From Deltaproteobacteria bacterium UBA1386 (GTDB lineage Bacteria > Desulfobacterota > Syntrophorhabdia > Syntrophorhabdales > Syntrophorhabdaceae): 64,000 nt of DNA. Each line of letters starts with the position of its first letter. The first letter of the stretch is position 1. This document shows, in pieces, positions 11,518-20,333 of this stretch. Under the pieces are notes generated by a model. That model was given only the letters and a program-made list of their open reading frames with translations. It was not told the origin of the DNA and searched no databases. The translations under genes were made by a program, and so were the position numbers. The stretch lies in assembly GCA_002305765.1 (NCBI GenBank), contig DBQU01000062.1, positions 1 through 64,000 on the forward strand. Direction: 5' to 3'.

Positions 11518-11872
11518 TGGTGGAGGCGGTGGGAATCGAACCCACGTCCAGAAAAGAAGGCTTCAGACAGACTACATGCTTAGTCAGCGTTTTAGATCTC
11601 GGACAGCCAGGCACCCGCTGACGGGTTCCTCACTGCCCCAGCCTACAAGGTTTCGCCCGGCGCTATAGGCGTTACGCCGGACTATCCCGCTAAGATGACA
11701 CCATACACGGACCTAAAGCAGGAGGAAGGTCCGGATGATGTGGCTGCTTACTAGGCAGCCAGTGCGTACTCGTGAGAGTCTGCAGTTGTGTTTAGTTCCG
11801 CTTGGGTACGGGTAAGCAGTAACCCGGCATGCCTCTCTGACCCTCACTTCCCTGTCGAAGCCAGTCGCCCCC
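11518..11872 (-). ncRNA. ssrA: tmRNA (transfer-messenger RNA)
   Basis: One-piece tmRNA of 355 nt that rescues stalled ribosomes. The 5' end GGGGGCG pairs with CGCCTCC before an encoded CCA, and the T-arm GTGGGTTCGATTCCCAC is intact. The tag frame lies at 11751-11783 (minus) and reads ADSHEYALAA, followed by tandem TAG and TAA stops. The C-terminal ALAA is the usual protease signal. The RNA begins one base after the smpB stop codon, so it may be processed from an smpB transcript or have its promoter inside smpB. Resume codon GCA. Confidence 0.96.
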
Positions 11873-11873
11873 G

Positions 11874-12320
11874 TCATCGCATTCTTTCCTCACGTTCCAT
11901 GAGACGTTTCTCGTCCTTGCGCCTGATTCCCTCCCTTTTGTCATAAAGTGTCTTCCCCTTTGCCAGTGCCAGTTCCATCTTGGCCCTGTTCCTCTTGTCG
12001 AAGTAAAGGGAAAGGGGGATCAGCGTGTATCCCCTCTCCTTGACCTTGCCGATGAGCCGCATGATCTCCCTCTTGTGCATGAGGAGCTTGCGCGTCCTCT
12101 TCGGCTCGTGGTTGTATATGTTCCCGCAGGAATAGGGGCTTATGTGGGCGTTCACGACGAAAACCTCGCCGTCCTTGACCTTGGCGTAGCTTTCCTTGAG
12201 GTTCGCCCTGCCTTCCCTGAGTGACTTCACTTCCGTGCCCGTAAGGACTATCCCCGTCTCGAACTTCTCCTCGATATGGTACTCGTGATAGGCCTTCCTG
12301 TTCGTGCAGATAACCTTCAT
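11874..12320 (-). CDS. smpB: SsrA-binding protein SmpB
   Basis: RNA-binding partner of tmRNA, 148 aa, needed to load it on stalled ribosomes. Family landmarks are HIEEKFETGIVLTGTEVKSL, REGRANLKESYAKV, and a Lys/Arg-rich tail (KREGIRRKDEKRLMERE) that enters the mRNA channel. The frame is open far upstream (213 codons), but the added part translates repeat DNA, and the family N-terminus MKVICTNRKA fixes the ATG at 12320. It ends one base before the 5' end of ssrA, so the two trans-translation components form one unit. Confidence 0.96.
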   Translation of the reverse strand: MKVICTNRKAYHEYHIEEKFETGIVLTGTEVKSLREGRANLKESYAKVKDGEVFVVNAHISPYSCGNIYNHEPKRTRKLLMHKREIMRLIGKVKERGYTLIPLSLYFDKRNRAKMELALAKGKTLYDKREGIRRKDEKRLMEREERMR

Positions 12321-12348
12321 AGGCAATAATATAACACAGAAAGGCGGG

Positions 12349-12384
12349 AAAAGACAGGTCTGCCGGGCTCCGGCCCGGCAGACC
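12349..12384 (-). terminator. Rho-independent terminator between kinase gene and smpB
   Basis: A perfect 11-bp stem GGTCTGCCGGG / CCCGGCAGACC with a six-base loop is followed on the minus strand by TGTCTTTT. It would end transcripts coming from the histidine kinase gene before smpB. Confidence 0.8.
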
Positions 12385-12547
12385 GCTTGAACAGCTTGAA
12401 CAGCTTGAACCGTAGGAAAGCGGGTAAGGCATCTACGCAAGCAGTGTCCCCGGTCGATGGTATTGTGCCATGCCGCCGGGACTTTCCTTCGTCTTTTAAC
12501 GTTCAAGCGGTTCAAGCGGCTGCAACTGTCTTTTCCGGTTCAAGCAG
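12383..12547. repeat. Paired inverted 9-mer arrays (CCGCTTGAA / TTCAAGCGG)
   Basis: The left arm (12383-12411) has GCTTGAACA-type units in tandem. The right arm (12500-12547) has TTCAAGCGG units in the opposite sense. About 90 bases of unique sequence lie between. The right arm supplies the last codons and the TGA stop of the kinase gene. Confidence 0.8.
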
Positions 12548-14666
12548 TCTCTGTTATGGGTATCTCTATGATGAACTTCGCGCCTTCTGGCACGTTGTCT
12601 TCGACCCGTATCCTGCCGTGGTGCTCGAGGATGATGGAGTGGACGATCGCGAGACCGAGGCCGGTGCCGCCTTCGTCCTTCGTGAAGTAGGGGTCGAAGA
12701 CCTTCTCCTTGTCCTGGTCGGGGACACCCTTGCCGCTGTCCGTAAATTCGATGATGCCGGCGCGCTTCGCCCTGTCGTACCGCGTGCGGACCGTGATGGT
12801 CCCCGCTTTGCCGTCGATGGCCTTGACGGCGTTTGTGATGAGGTTGATGAAGGCCCGTTTCAGCCCGTCGCGGTCCACACGCACGAGAGGGAGTTCCCCG
12901 GGCTCGAAACCTATCGATATGTTGTGATAGAGGTTCCGGTAGAGGTCCAGGGTCTCGTCAACGACGCCGTTCAGGTCCTCCAGGGTCCTCGCCTGGGATG
13001 TGTGGGTGAGCTTGGTAAGCTCGTTGACCAAGTCCTTGATATCAGCCACGGACCGGATGATGACCGAGGTCGTCTCGTCGAGAACGCCCTTGTCGGGCCC
13101 TGTGAACCGCGCCATCAGCTTCCTGCGGATGCGTTCGGCCGACAGAACGATGGGCGTGAGAGGGTTCTTGATCTCGTGGGTGAGCTTGCGCGCCACCTCC
13201 TGCCATGTAGCCAGCTTCTCCGCGCGCACCACGTGGGTGATGTCGTCGAAGGCGATGATGAATCCTGCCACCCTTCTGCGCTCGTCCTTAAGGGCCGTGA
13301 GCGAAGCCCTGAGGTATGTTATGTCCTTCTTGAGGTTGAGCCTTAAATCCTTCGTGATGCTCTCGCCCTTCGAGGCCCTGACCTCCCTCAGGAACGACTT
13401 CGTAAGCGCCTTGAAATCGTTGCCGAAGACCTCTCTCAGGGACATCCCCTCCAGCTTTTCCCTCTCGACGCCGAGTATGACGCGCGCGGCGTTGTTCGCG
13501 AGAAGGATGGTTCCTTTCTTGTCCGTCGAGATGATGCCGGCGGCCACATTGTTGAGGACGAACTCCAGGGAGCGGCTCTTGTCCTCTATCTCGTCCTTGG
13601 CTATCTTGAGCTCCTTCGCCATGGTGTTGAAGGCCTTCACGAGCGTGCCGATCTCGTCCTTTCCCCTATCCTCGAGATTGATGTCGAACTTCCCCGTGGC
13701 TATGATGGCCGCGCCTTCCTTCATCTTCTCTATGGGGACGGTGATCTCCGTGGCCATCTTGATGCCCACCCAGAGGGAGACGAAGATGGTGAGGATGGTG
13801 ATGAGGAAAAGAGGAATGATGAAACTGTACTTGAGGACCTTCTTGAACACGCGGGATTCCCTGAACTCCTTGCTCGTGACGGCGATCTGCCTCATGCGCT
13901 CCTTGCCCTGGATCCTTATCGTGTCACCGAGAAAGAGTATGGGAGCGCTGTCCCCCGCCGGCGCGAGGCGCATGCCCACCACGAGCATCTCGCCCTGCTC
14001 GTCGGGGATGATCTCCTGGGAAACCTCCTTCCCCGTGAAGAGCTTCAGTTTCGAAAGGATCGTCCTTTCGGACTTCGCGGAGCCCCCGACCCTGACCATC
14101 GCCGCCGACCGGGGATCGTAAACGGCCACGTAGCCGAGCAGGTGGGTCCGCTCGTACTGCCTGAGGAGCTTTCTGAGGCCTTTCTCATCCTCGAGCAGTT
14201 CCTTTTTCCCGATCTCCTCCGCCATCTGCTCCCCGATCCTCGTGTGGCGCTGGAAGACCTCCTCGTAGTGAAGCCGGGAAAGCTCGAGGGCGCTTTCCAT
14301 GGTGTCCTCGACCTGCTGGCTGAACCACCGGTCCATGCTCACATAAAAGAAACCCGTCGCCAGAATGAATAGGGTGAAAGAAGGCACGATGGAAATAAAG
14401 AGGAGCGTCGAGGTCAGCCTCTTTTTGAGGCCCGACCCCCAGATCCCCCGTTTCTTCTCGATGTATGCCTTGAGGATGATGCGGGTGATGAGGAACAGAA
14501 GCAGAAGGATGAGCAGGAGGTTGATGTTCAGAACGACGACGAGAAGCTTGTTCTCCCACACCGGGAAGAACCGCGCAAAGTTGGGAAGACTCGACTCGAT
14601 CAGGACAAGCGCCCCGAAGGCAACGAGGATACCGATGATGATCGAAAGCTCTTTTTTAAGTTTCAT
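12540..14666 (-). CDS. NtrY-like membrane sensor histidine kinase
   Basis: Inner-membrane histidine kinase, 708 aa, resembling NtrY. The N-terminus has two to three TM segments (about 8-25, 43-63, 90-110), then a periplasmic region, another TM near 285-305, a HAMP domain (IKMATEITVPIEKMKEGA), and a PAS domain (LEFVLNNVAAGIISTD). The phospho-acceptor is the His in KLTHEIKNPLTPIVLSAE. The ATPase domain has NLITNAVKAI, DSGKGVPD and GGTGLGLAIVHSI. NtrY normally works with the regulator NtrX, but no response regulator is encoded nearby, so the partner is unknown. Its 3' end and stop codon lie inside a 9-mer repeat arm. Confidence 0.9.
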   Translation of the reverse strand: MKLKKELSIIIGILVAFGALVLIESSLPNFARFFPVWENKLLVVVLNINLLLILLLLFLITRIILKAYIEKKRGIWGSGLKKRLTSTLLFISIVPSFTLFILATGFFYVSMDRWFSQQVEDTMESALELSRLHYEEVFQRHTRIGEQMAEEIGKKELLEDEKGLRKLLRQYERTHLLGYVAVYDPRSAAMVRVGGSAKSERTILSKLKLFTGKEVSQEIIPDEQGEMLVVGMRLAPAGDSAPILFLGDTIRIQGKERMRQIAVTSKEFRESRVFKKVLKYSFIIPLFLITILTIFVSLWVGIKMATEITVPIEKMKEGAAIIATGKFDINLEDRGKDEIGTLVKAFNTMAKELKIAKDEIEDKSRSLEFVLNNVAAGIISTDKKGTILLANNAARVILGVEREKLEGMSLREVFGNDFKALTKSFLREVRASKGESITKDLRLNLKKDITYLRASLTALKDERRRVAGFIIAFDDITHVVRAEKLATWQEVARKLTHEIKNPLTPIVLSAERIRRKLMARFTGPDKGVLDETTSVIIRSVADIKDLVNELTKLTHTSQARTLEDLNGVVDETLDLYRNLYHNISIGFEPGELPLVRVDRDGLKRAFINLITNAVKAIDGKAGTITVRTRYDRAKRAGIIEFTDSGKGVPDQDKEKVFDPYFTKDEGGTGLGLAIVHSIILEHHGRIRVEDNVPEGAKFIIEIPITETA

Positions 14667-14670
14667 AAGA

Positions 14671-14868
14671 ACGGGTCTTGGGCTATGGGTGATAGGTAAT
14701 CGGAAATACCCTCTCCTCTTTACCTCTTACCCCATTACCTGCAACCCATCACCCGTCTCTTCCTTTTCTCTTCCCATCGCCTATCACCTATCGCCCGCCT
14801 CTTCTTTGTCCTTTCCCGCTGCCCATAACCTATCACCCATAACCCGTCTTTTCCCTTTCTTCTCCCAT
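14671..14868. repeat. Inverted arrays of ATAGGTGATGGG-like units
   Basis: Nearly 200 bases of quasi-tandem CCTATCACC, CCCATAACC and CCCATCACC units, separated by CT-rich filler. The left end reads CTATGGGTGATAGGTAAT; the right end reads the inverse (CCTATCACCCATAACCCGTC). Read in the pgeF direction the right arm starts AAAAGACGGG. No gene is seen inside. Confidence 0.75.
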
Positions 14869-15584
14869 CACCTGTCTCTTATCGCCACAAAGTTCATCTG
14901 CCGGGCGTTGCGGGCGCCCCTGCGATAGGAAACGAAGTCATCACCGCTGCAGCAGGTGCACAATCCCGTGTCGAAGATCGACGTGACGCCCTCCTCGAGG
15001 ACGAGGTGAGCGTTGGCAGCCTCGAGGTCGAGGTGCAGCGAACCGTTGACGGAGGTCAGGATGTTCCCGGGGAAACCCGCGTCGAGGAACGCGTCCGTGA
15101 CCTCCCTGCCGACCTCGTAACAGCAGCCGCGGATCGAGGGGCCCATGAGGGCAAGCATGCGCTGTGTCGCCGCTCCCCGCTCCGTCATCATCCCGACCGC
15201 CCGGGAGGTTATCTTCTTGAGGGTGCCGCGCCAGCCGGCGTGGACGATGGACACCATGGGGAAGCCGGGGTCGACGAGAATGACGCACAGGCAGTCCGCG
15301 GTGTTGATCACCCCTGCAATGCCCCGTTTGTACAGAAGGATCCCGTCGCCCTTCGAAGGCCTGTCGCCATTAGCGATCACGTGGATATCGGTTCCGTGCT
15401 CCTGGCTCAGCGAGACGGCGTCGCTGAGCGAAAAGGCGTCGAGGAACGCCTCCGCCTCCCGTCCCCTAAGCGGGGACGCAGGCGACCTCCGGGTGAAGAA
15501 CCCGTGCAGGATACCCGCATCCGTCAACCCCGGGACATGGTAGTATTCCCAATCATTCCTGTTCTCGAGTACAAATTCCTTCAC
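14868..15584 (-). CDS. pgeF: Peptidoglycan editing factor PgeF (laccase-domain protein)
   Basis: Cytoplasmic YfiH/DUF152-family protein, 238 aa. The family removes wrongly incorporated residues from peptidoglycan precursors and is often labelled polyphenol oxidase. Zinc or catalytic motifs are QEHGTDIHV, INTADCLCVILVD, VSIVHAGWRGTLKKI and GPSIRGCCYEVG, giving the conserved His-Cys-His set. The start codon is GTG at 15584, in a G-rich context. It lies between the NtrY-like kinase (a repeat array separates them) and an RluD-type enzyme; the rluD-pgeF pairing is common in bacteria. Full length for the family. Confidence 0.92.
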   Translation of the reverse strand: MKEFVLENRNDWEYYHVPGLTDAGILHGFFTRRSPASPLRGREAEAFLDAFSLSDAVSLSQEHGTDIHVIANGDRPSKGDGILLYKRGIAGVINTADCLCVILVDPGFPMVSIVHAGWRGTLKKITSRAVGMMTERGAATQRMLALMGPSIRGCCYEVGREVTDAFLDAGFPGNILTSVNGSLHLDLEAANAHLVLEEGVTSIFDTGLCTCCSGDDFVSYRRGARNARQMNFVAIRDR

Positions 15585-15636
15585 AACCCCACCCCATCCT
15601 TACAGAACACGTTTCATGTTGTAGTTTACGGGTTTT

Positions 15637-16596
15637 CTAATGCAGTTGTCCACGATGTTTTTCGACGAAATCGATCATGTCTGCGGGAACGGGCGCCTCG
15701 ATGGCCACGGGTTTCAATGTCGCGGGGTGGATGAACTCTATCCGCCAGGCGTGGAGAAGGGGCCTCGCCGCGGACCTCTTCGCCCTCCTGCCGTATGTCT
15801 CGTCGCCGACGATGGGATAGCCGGCGTGGTTCAGGTGGACCCGTATCTGGTGGGTCCTGCCCGTCGTGGGATAGGCCTCGACGTAGGAAAAACCCTCCAG
15901 CCTCTCCAGGACCTTGAAGCTTGTCTGCGCCTGCCTTCCGCCGGAGCGCAGCACGGCCATCTTCTTTCGCTCCACCGGGTGGCGCCCGATATTGCCCTCG
16001 ACCGTCCAGGAATCGGGGCCGGGCGTCCCCTCCACGACCGCCCGATACGTCTTCCGGACCTTCCTGTCCTTGAAGAGCACCGACAGTCTCTCCTGCGTCC
16101 TCTCATCACGGGCGACGAGAATGACCCCCGTCGTCCCCTTGTCCAGCCGATGCACGATCCCCGGCCTCACCCCCGCCATGTCGCTTTCGCTGCAGGGTTC
16201 CTGCTCTCTTGATCCTTGAACCTTGAACCTTGAACCCAGTCTCTCGAGGTATCCCAGCACCGCGTTCACCAGCGTGCCCGAGCTGTGGCCGAAAGACGGG
16301 TGGACGACCATACCCGCCGGTTTGTTGACGGCCAGGAAGTGATCGTCCTCGTAAAGGATGTCGAGGGCTATCTCCTCCGGCGCCACGTCGAGGGCCGTCT
16401 CCCGCGGGACCTCTCCCGCTATCTCCATGCGCTCCTTCAGGCGCATGGCGGGCTTGGGCGTCCTGCCGTCGACGCTCACGTGGCCGCCGTCGATCATCTC
16501 TTTTACCTTGGTCCGTGTCAGGGAAAGCTTTTCGGAGAGAAAGACGTCGAGCCGCACATCGCTTACGTCACAGACGATCCTGAAACTATCGGTCAT
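15637..16596 (-). CDS. RluA/RluD-family pseudouridine synthase
   Basis: Converts specific uridines in 23S rRNA to pseudouridine; 319 aa. It has an N-terminal S4 RNA-binding domain (VRLDVFLSEKLSLTRTKVKE) and a catalytic domain whose active Asp is in HRLDKGTTG, plus AYPTTGRTHQIRVHL. The start at 16596 gives the family N-terminus and overlaps the selA stop by 11 bases. Between NAVLGYLE and GVRPGIVHRLDK the protein has an extra segment (about 20 residues including GSRFKVQGSREQ) encoded by a TTCAAGG tandem array; in relatives these motifs are closer together. Function should survive, since the insertion is in a surface loop before the active site. Confidence 0.9.
   Translation of the reverse strand: MTDSFRIVCDVSDVRLDVFLSEKLSLTRTKVKEMIDGGHVSVDGRTPKPAMRLKERMEIAGEVPRETALDVAPEEIALDILYEDDHFLAVNKPAGMVVHPSFGHSSGTLVNAVLGYLERLGSRFKVQGSREQEPCSESDMAGVRPGIVHRLDKGTTGVILVARDERTQERLSVLFKDRKVRKTYRAVVEGTPGPDSWTVEGNIGRHPVERKKMAVLRSGGRQAQTSFKVLERLEGFSYVEAYPTTGRTHQIRVHLNHAGYPIVGDETYGRRAKRSAARPLLHAWRIEFIHPATLKPVAIEAPVPADMIDFVEKHRGQLH
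16211..16237. repeat. TTCAAGG 7-mer array inside coding sequence
   Basis: About four tandem copies of CCTTGAA (TTCAAGG on the coding strand) lie inside the pseudouridine synthase gene and are translated as FKVQGS. This resembles the intergenic short-unit arrays elsewhere in the window. Confidence 0.75.
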
Positions 16597-17980
16597 TTTC
16601 GAAGGCGCGGGCCACCGCCGCGACGAGATCGGCCTCATCTTCCGCGAGGACCGTTCTCAGGTCGAGTATGAGCCTTTCCTTTTCGATCCGCGCGATGACG
16701 GGGAGAGGGAGATGTCTGAGCTTGGCCTCCAGGGCCGCGATGGTCATCGTCCGGGACTCGAGTGCCACACCGACGGAAGGGATGACCATGTCGGGAAAGC
16801 TCCCGCCGCCCACTTCGGAGTCGACGTCGATGACGGAGACCCCGGCATCGGGGCATCTTTTCCTCAACTGTGAGGCGACCCGCCTCGCCCTCTTCCCGAC
16901 GGCCCCCTTCTCCTCGAGGATCATCCTGATAGTGGGAATCCCGGCCGCCGAACCGGCATCGAGGCAGAGGAGCAACGTCGCCTCAAGGCCGGCAAGGGTG
17001 AACTTGTCGGGGCGCAGCGCCCTCGTCATGGGGTTTTGCTTCATGGCCCCGAGACAGCCTTTCTCGCCGATCACGATCCCCGCCTGGGGCGCTCCCAGCA
17101 GTTTGTCGCCACTGAAGGATATGACATCGAAGCCTTTTTTCAGTTCCTGAGGTATCAGGGGCTCGCCCGAGGCACCGAGGTCTTCGAAATTGTAGAAGAG
17201 CCCGCTGCCCGTGTCGTAATAGGTGGGAATATTGTACCTCTTCCCCAGCGCGACGAGCTCCTCCGAGGACGCCTCATGCGCAAACCCCCGGATGCGGTAG
17301 TTGCTCGTGTGGGCCTTCATGATAAGGCCCGTGTTGTCACCGATGGCCCGCTCGAAATCCTCGATGTACGTCCTATTCGTGGTCCCCACTTCCCTGAGCA
17401 CGGCGCCGGACTTCTTCATCACATCGGGTATCCGGAAGGAACCCCCGATCTCGATGAGTTCGCCCCGCGAGATGATCACCTCTTTGCCTTCCGCCAGGGT
17501 ATTGAGGATGAGGAAGACCGCGCCGGCGTTGTTGTTGACGACGAGGGCGTCCTCCGCGCCGGTAAGCGTCCTCAAGACGGACCGGCAATGGTCGTACCGG
17601 CTGCCCCGCTCGCCTTTCTCGATATCATACTCGAGGTTGGAGTAGCCCGTGGCGACCCTCATGATGGCATTGACGGCCCGGCTCGCGAGAAGCGATCTTC
17701 CCAGGTTCGTATGGATGATAATACCTGTGGCGTTGATGACCCTTTTCAGCCCCGGCTCGATGAGGACAGCCGCTCTTATGCCCACGGCGGTCACGATCTC
17801 GTCTATGGAGGGCACCGCGACTACCCGCCCTTCCCGTATGCTAAGACGCAGGGAATCGAGATGCTCGCGAAGGACATCCTTCGCTATGGGCTCGGGACAG
17901 ACGGAAACAAGGGACGCCCAGCCGGCGCTCTCAAGTATGGAATCCACCTTCGGTATCTGTCGCAGCAGGTTGTTTGGCAT
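16586..17980 (-). CDS. selA: L-seryl-tRNA(Sec) selenium transferase
   Basis: PLP-dependent enzyme, 464 aa, converting Ser-tRNA(Sec) to Sec-tRNA(Sec) with selenophosphate. It shows the SelA N-terminal domain (LLRQIPKVDSILES), the glycine-rich INATGIIIHTNLGRSLL, the VVNNNAGAVFLILNTLA segment, and the PLP-binding Lys in FSGDKLLGAPQAGI. Length is typical. It implies that the organism makes selenoproteins. The expected neighbours selB and selC are not in the window, and I found no gene here with a convincing in-frame TGA. It overlaps the downstream pseudouridine synthase start by 11 bases. Confidence 0.95.
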   Translation of the reverse strand: MPNNLLRQIPKVDSILESAGWASLVSVCPEPIAKDVLREHLDSLRLSIREGRVVAVPSIDEIVTAVGIRAAVLIEPGLKRVINATGIIIHTNLGRSLLASRAVNAIMRVATGYSNLEYDIEKGERGSRYDHCRSVLRTLTGAEDALVVNNNAGAVFLILNTLAEGKEVIISRGELIEIGGSFRIPDVMKKSGAVLREVGTTNRTYIEDFERAIGDNTGLIMKAHTSNYRIRGFAHEASSEELVALGKRYNIPTYYDTGSGLFYNFEDLGASGEPLIPQELKKGFDVISFSGDKLLGAPQAGIVIGEKGCLGAMKQNPMTRALRPDKFTLAGLEATLLLCLDAGSAAGIPTIRMILEEKGAVGKRARRVASQLRKRCPDAGVSVIDVDSEVGGGSFPDMVIPSVGVALESRTMTIAALEAKLRHLPLPVIARIEKERLILDLRTVLAEDEADLVAAVARAFENDR

Positions 17981-18053
17981 ATCTCAGGTAGGTTGTATCA
18001 TATGAAGAGATCTTTTACAAACCGTTTTGCCAGCCGGTGGACTCGAGGTCGTC

Positions 18054-20105
18054 TCAATCGGTCATTTCCACTTTGGCATCGACAATCGCGCAACCTTCGC
18101 CCTCATCGTAGACGATCACCGGGTTGATGTCGAGGTTGACGATGCGCGGATTCTCAGCGAGAAGTGCCGACAGCCGGACGATGACATCCCTGAGGGCTGG
18201 TATGTCTGCCGGCTTTCTGCCCCGTGCCCCTTCAAGGATCGCAATGCCTTTCAATTCCGCGATCATCCTGCCGGCGGTTTCATCGTCCACGGGCGCGACC
18301 CGAATGGACCTGTCGGCCAGGATCTCGACGTATATTCCGCCAAGTCCGCAAACGACAACGGGTCCGAACTCGTTGTCGAAGCGCCCCCCGACGATGACCT
18401 CTCGACCCGGGGGTGCCATCCTCTGGATCAGATATCGCTTCGCCTCCATCGAATCGAGGGCATTCAGGAGGTCCTCGGGGCCCTCGATACCGAGCAGCAC
18501 GCCTTTCGCCTCCGACTTGTGCAAGAGGCCGCCTTCGCCCGCCTTCAGGGCCACAGGGTACCCCAGGCGCGCGGCGCCCGCCAGCGCTTCATCACGGTCT
18601 CGCGCGGCGACATGGTCCGCGACGGGCAGACCCCATCGTGAAAGCAGGGAGAAACACTCCTCGGGCTCGAGGAAGCGTCTGCCGGACCCGTCATCGGGCG
18701 GAACCCCCGACGCCAGGCGCGCAAAGTCTTCCGGAAACGCACGGGGTCCGCAGCTCTTCGCCAGACAATGCCCGTACGACCACGCAAGGGCCCTCATCGC
18801 CTGGTCCACATCGGTGAAGACGGGAAGATCGGCCGCCTCTTTCACAGCGAACCATTCCGCCCTGTTCGTCACGACGCAAAGGGCCACCGGCTTGTCATAC
18901 AGCGGTGTGATCCGCGAGGCGAAACGGAGAAAATCCCTCACCTTGCCGCCATCACTCTCGGAGCTGTAGGTGACGATGAAGACGACCCCGTCCACCTCGT
19001 CCTCCCGAAGCGCCATCTCGAGGATGGAACCGTATTCGCCGAGGTCGTAGACGTCTCCGATGTCCAGCGGGTTCGTCGCCGCGATGACATTGAGCTTCTT
19101 CCGCGCTATCCCCTCGAAGAAGCCATCCGAGAGAGGGGCGAACTCAAAACCGTATCTTCTGGCCGCGTCGGCGCTCAACACGCCGTGGCCGCCGGACCGC
19201 GAGATGAGGGCAAGCCTCCTTCCTTTGAGCACGGGCAGACTGAATATCTTGAAACAGTCCACCATCTCCTGGAAATTGGCCACCCTGATGACACCGGCCT
19301 GCCGCATGGCGGCGTCGGCCACATCATCGTCGCCGGCGAGCGCGGTGGTGTGGAATTTCGCTATCTCGCCGCTCGCCGGGCTTCTGTTGGCCTTGAGGAC
19401 CACGATGGGTTTGTCCGACGAGGCCGCAAGGGCCATGAACCGCCTGCCGTCCGAGAAGTTCTCCAGGTAGAGCCCGACGACAGCCGTTCCCCCGTCCTTG
19501 AGGATGTACTCGAGAACGTCGTTCTCGTTCGTCATGAGCTTGTTGCCGATGCTCACGAGTTTCCTCAGGCCCACGTTCTCCACGGAACAGAGCATGCAGG
19601 TATCGTAGAAAACGCCGCCGCTCTGGGATATGAGCGATACTGACCCCTCTTTCATGTATTCCGGGTCTATGATGAAGAAGGGAAGAACGACCCCGGCCTC
19701 GAGATTAACAACGCCGAAGCAATTGGGCCCGACGAAGGTCATGCCGTGCCGCCGCGCTATCGAGAGCACCTCGGCCTCCAGAGTCTCACGGTCTCCGGAG
19801 AGCTCGCTGAAGCCGCCCGATTCCAGGACCACGTTGTGTATTCCTTTCTCCCCGCATGCCTCCAGGGTTTGAGGGGCGTACCGGGCGGGCACGAGCACCA
19901 CGGCAAGGTCGGGCGCGGCCGCCACCCCGTCGAGGTTCTCCTTTATCTCTATCCCGGCAACCACGCCCCGGGCCGTTCCGACGGGGTAGATACCCCCCCG
20001 GAAGCCAAAGCGCAGAAGGTTCTCCACTATGACGCGGGCAAGATTGGACTGTGCCTCGGAAACACCGAACACGGCAACGCTCTCTGGGTAGAAGAATTTT
20101 TCCAT
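18054..20105 (-). CDS. ADP-forming acetyl/acyl-CoA synthetase
   Basis: Single-chain NDP-forming acyl-CoA synthetase, 683 aa, interconverting acyl-CoA + ADP + Pi with acid + CoA + ATP. The order is CoA-binding Rossmann domain (ESVAVFGVSEAQSN, about 5-100), succinyl-CoA-ligase-like domains (GPNCFGVVN; ISQSGG; the likely phospho-His in FHTTALAGDDD; RSGGHGVLSADAA), then a C-terminal ATP-grasp domain (LGYPVALKA, LHKSEAKGV, ending in NPVIV). The start at 20105 gives MEKFFYPESVAVFG; a further upstream start is possible. It has its own promoter (20144-20172). In anaerobes this enzyme yields ATP from acyl-CoA. The substrate is not predictable. Protein acetyltransferase (Pat) relatives carry an added GNAT domain, which is absent here. 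Confidence 0.88.
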   Translation of the reverse strand: MEKFFYPESVAVFGVSEAQSNLARVIVENLLRFGFRGGIYPVGTARGVVAGIEIKENLDGVAAAPDLAVVLVPARYAPQTLEACGEKGIHNVVLESGGFSELSGDRETLEAEVLSIARRHGMTFVGPNCFGVVNLEAGVVLPFFIIDPEYMKEGSVSLISQSGGVFYDTCMLCSVENVGLRKLVSIGNKLMTNENDVLEYILKDGGTAVVGLYLENFSDGRRFMALAASSDKPIVVLKANRSPASGEIAKFHTTALAGDDDVADAAMRQAGVIRVANFQEMVDCFKIFSLPVLKGRRLALISRSGGHGVLSADAARRYGFEFAPLSDGFFEGIARKKLNVIAATNPLDIGDVYDLGEYGSILEMALREDEVDGVVFIVTYSSESDGGKVRDFLRFASRITPLYDKPVALCVVTNRAEWFAVKEAADLPVFTDVDQAMRALAWSYGHCLAKSCGPRAFPEDFARLASGVPPDDGSGRRFLEPEECFSLLSRWGLPVADHVAARDRDEALAGAARLGYPVALKAGEGGLLHKSEAKGVLLGIEGPEDLLNALDSMEAKRYLIQRMAPPGREVIVGGRFDNEFGPVVVCGLGGIYVEILADRSIRVAPVDDETAGRMIAELKGIAILEGARGRKPADIPALRDVIVRLSALLAENPRIVNLDINPVIVYDEGEGCAIVDAKVEMTD

Positions 20106-20143
20106 TCTGGGTCCTTGCAGAAAAAACGGTCTCAACGCGCTCT

Positions 20144-20172
20144 AGTATAACCCGCGAGAGCCGCGAATACAA
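20144..20172 (-). promoter_or_regulatory. Promoter of acyl-CoA synthetase gene
   Basis: Minus strand: TTGTAT (20167-20172), 17 bases, TATACT (20144-20149). The leader to the start codon is about 30 bases. Confidence 0.6.
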
Positions 20173-20193
20173 GGTCTGCCGGGGCTCGCCGTG

Positions 20194-20222
20194 TTGACAC
20201 CGAAAACCGTCCCCTGTTACCA
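20194..20222 (+). promoter_or_regulatory. Promoter of the C-GCAxxG-C-C gene
   Basis: TTGACA (20194-20199), 17 bases, TTACCA (20217-20222). It leaves a leader of about 100 bases containing an AGCCCG / CGGGCT potential stem. It is back to back with the divergent acyl-CoA synthetase promoter. Confidence 0.55.
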
Positions 20223-20333
20223 TAGTGAAAAGCCCGAACGGTTCTTACCCCTTAATATTTCACATCGACTAACGGGCTCGCGGACACGAGCCGATAACGC
20301 AGGGCAGACAACGGCACGAAAGGGAGGTACCTC

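Noticed and set aside
11518..11600. Separate tRNA-Ala-like gene
   Set aside because: The T-arm and CCA end belong to the tmRNA; its partner 5' end is 350 bases away and there is no anticodon arm.
12383..12547. Possible CRISPR array
   Set aside because: Units are about nine bases and degenerate, with no unique spacers of regular length, and no cas gene is nearby.
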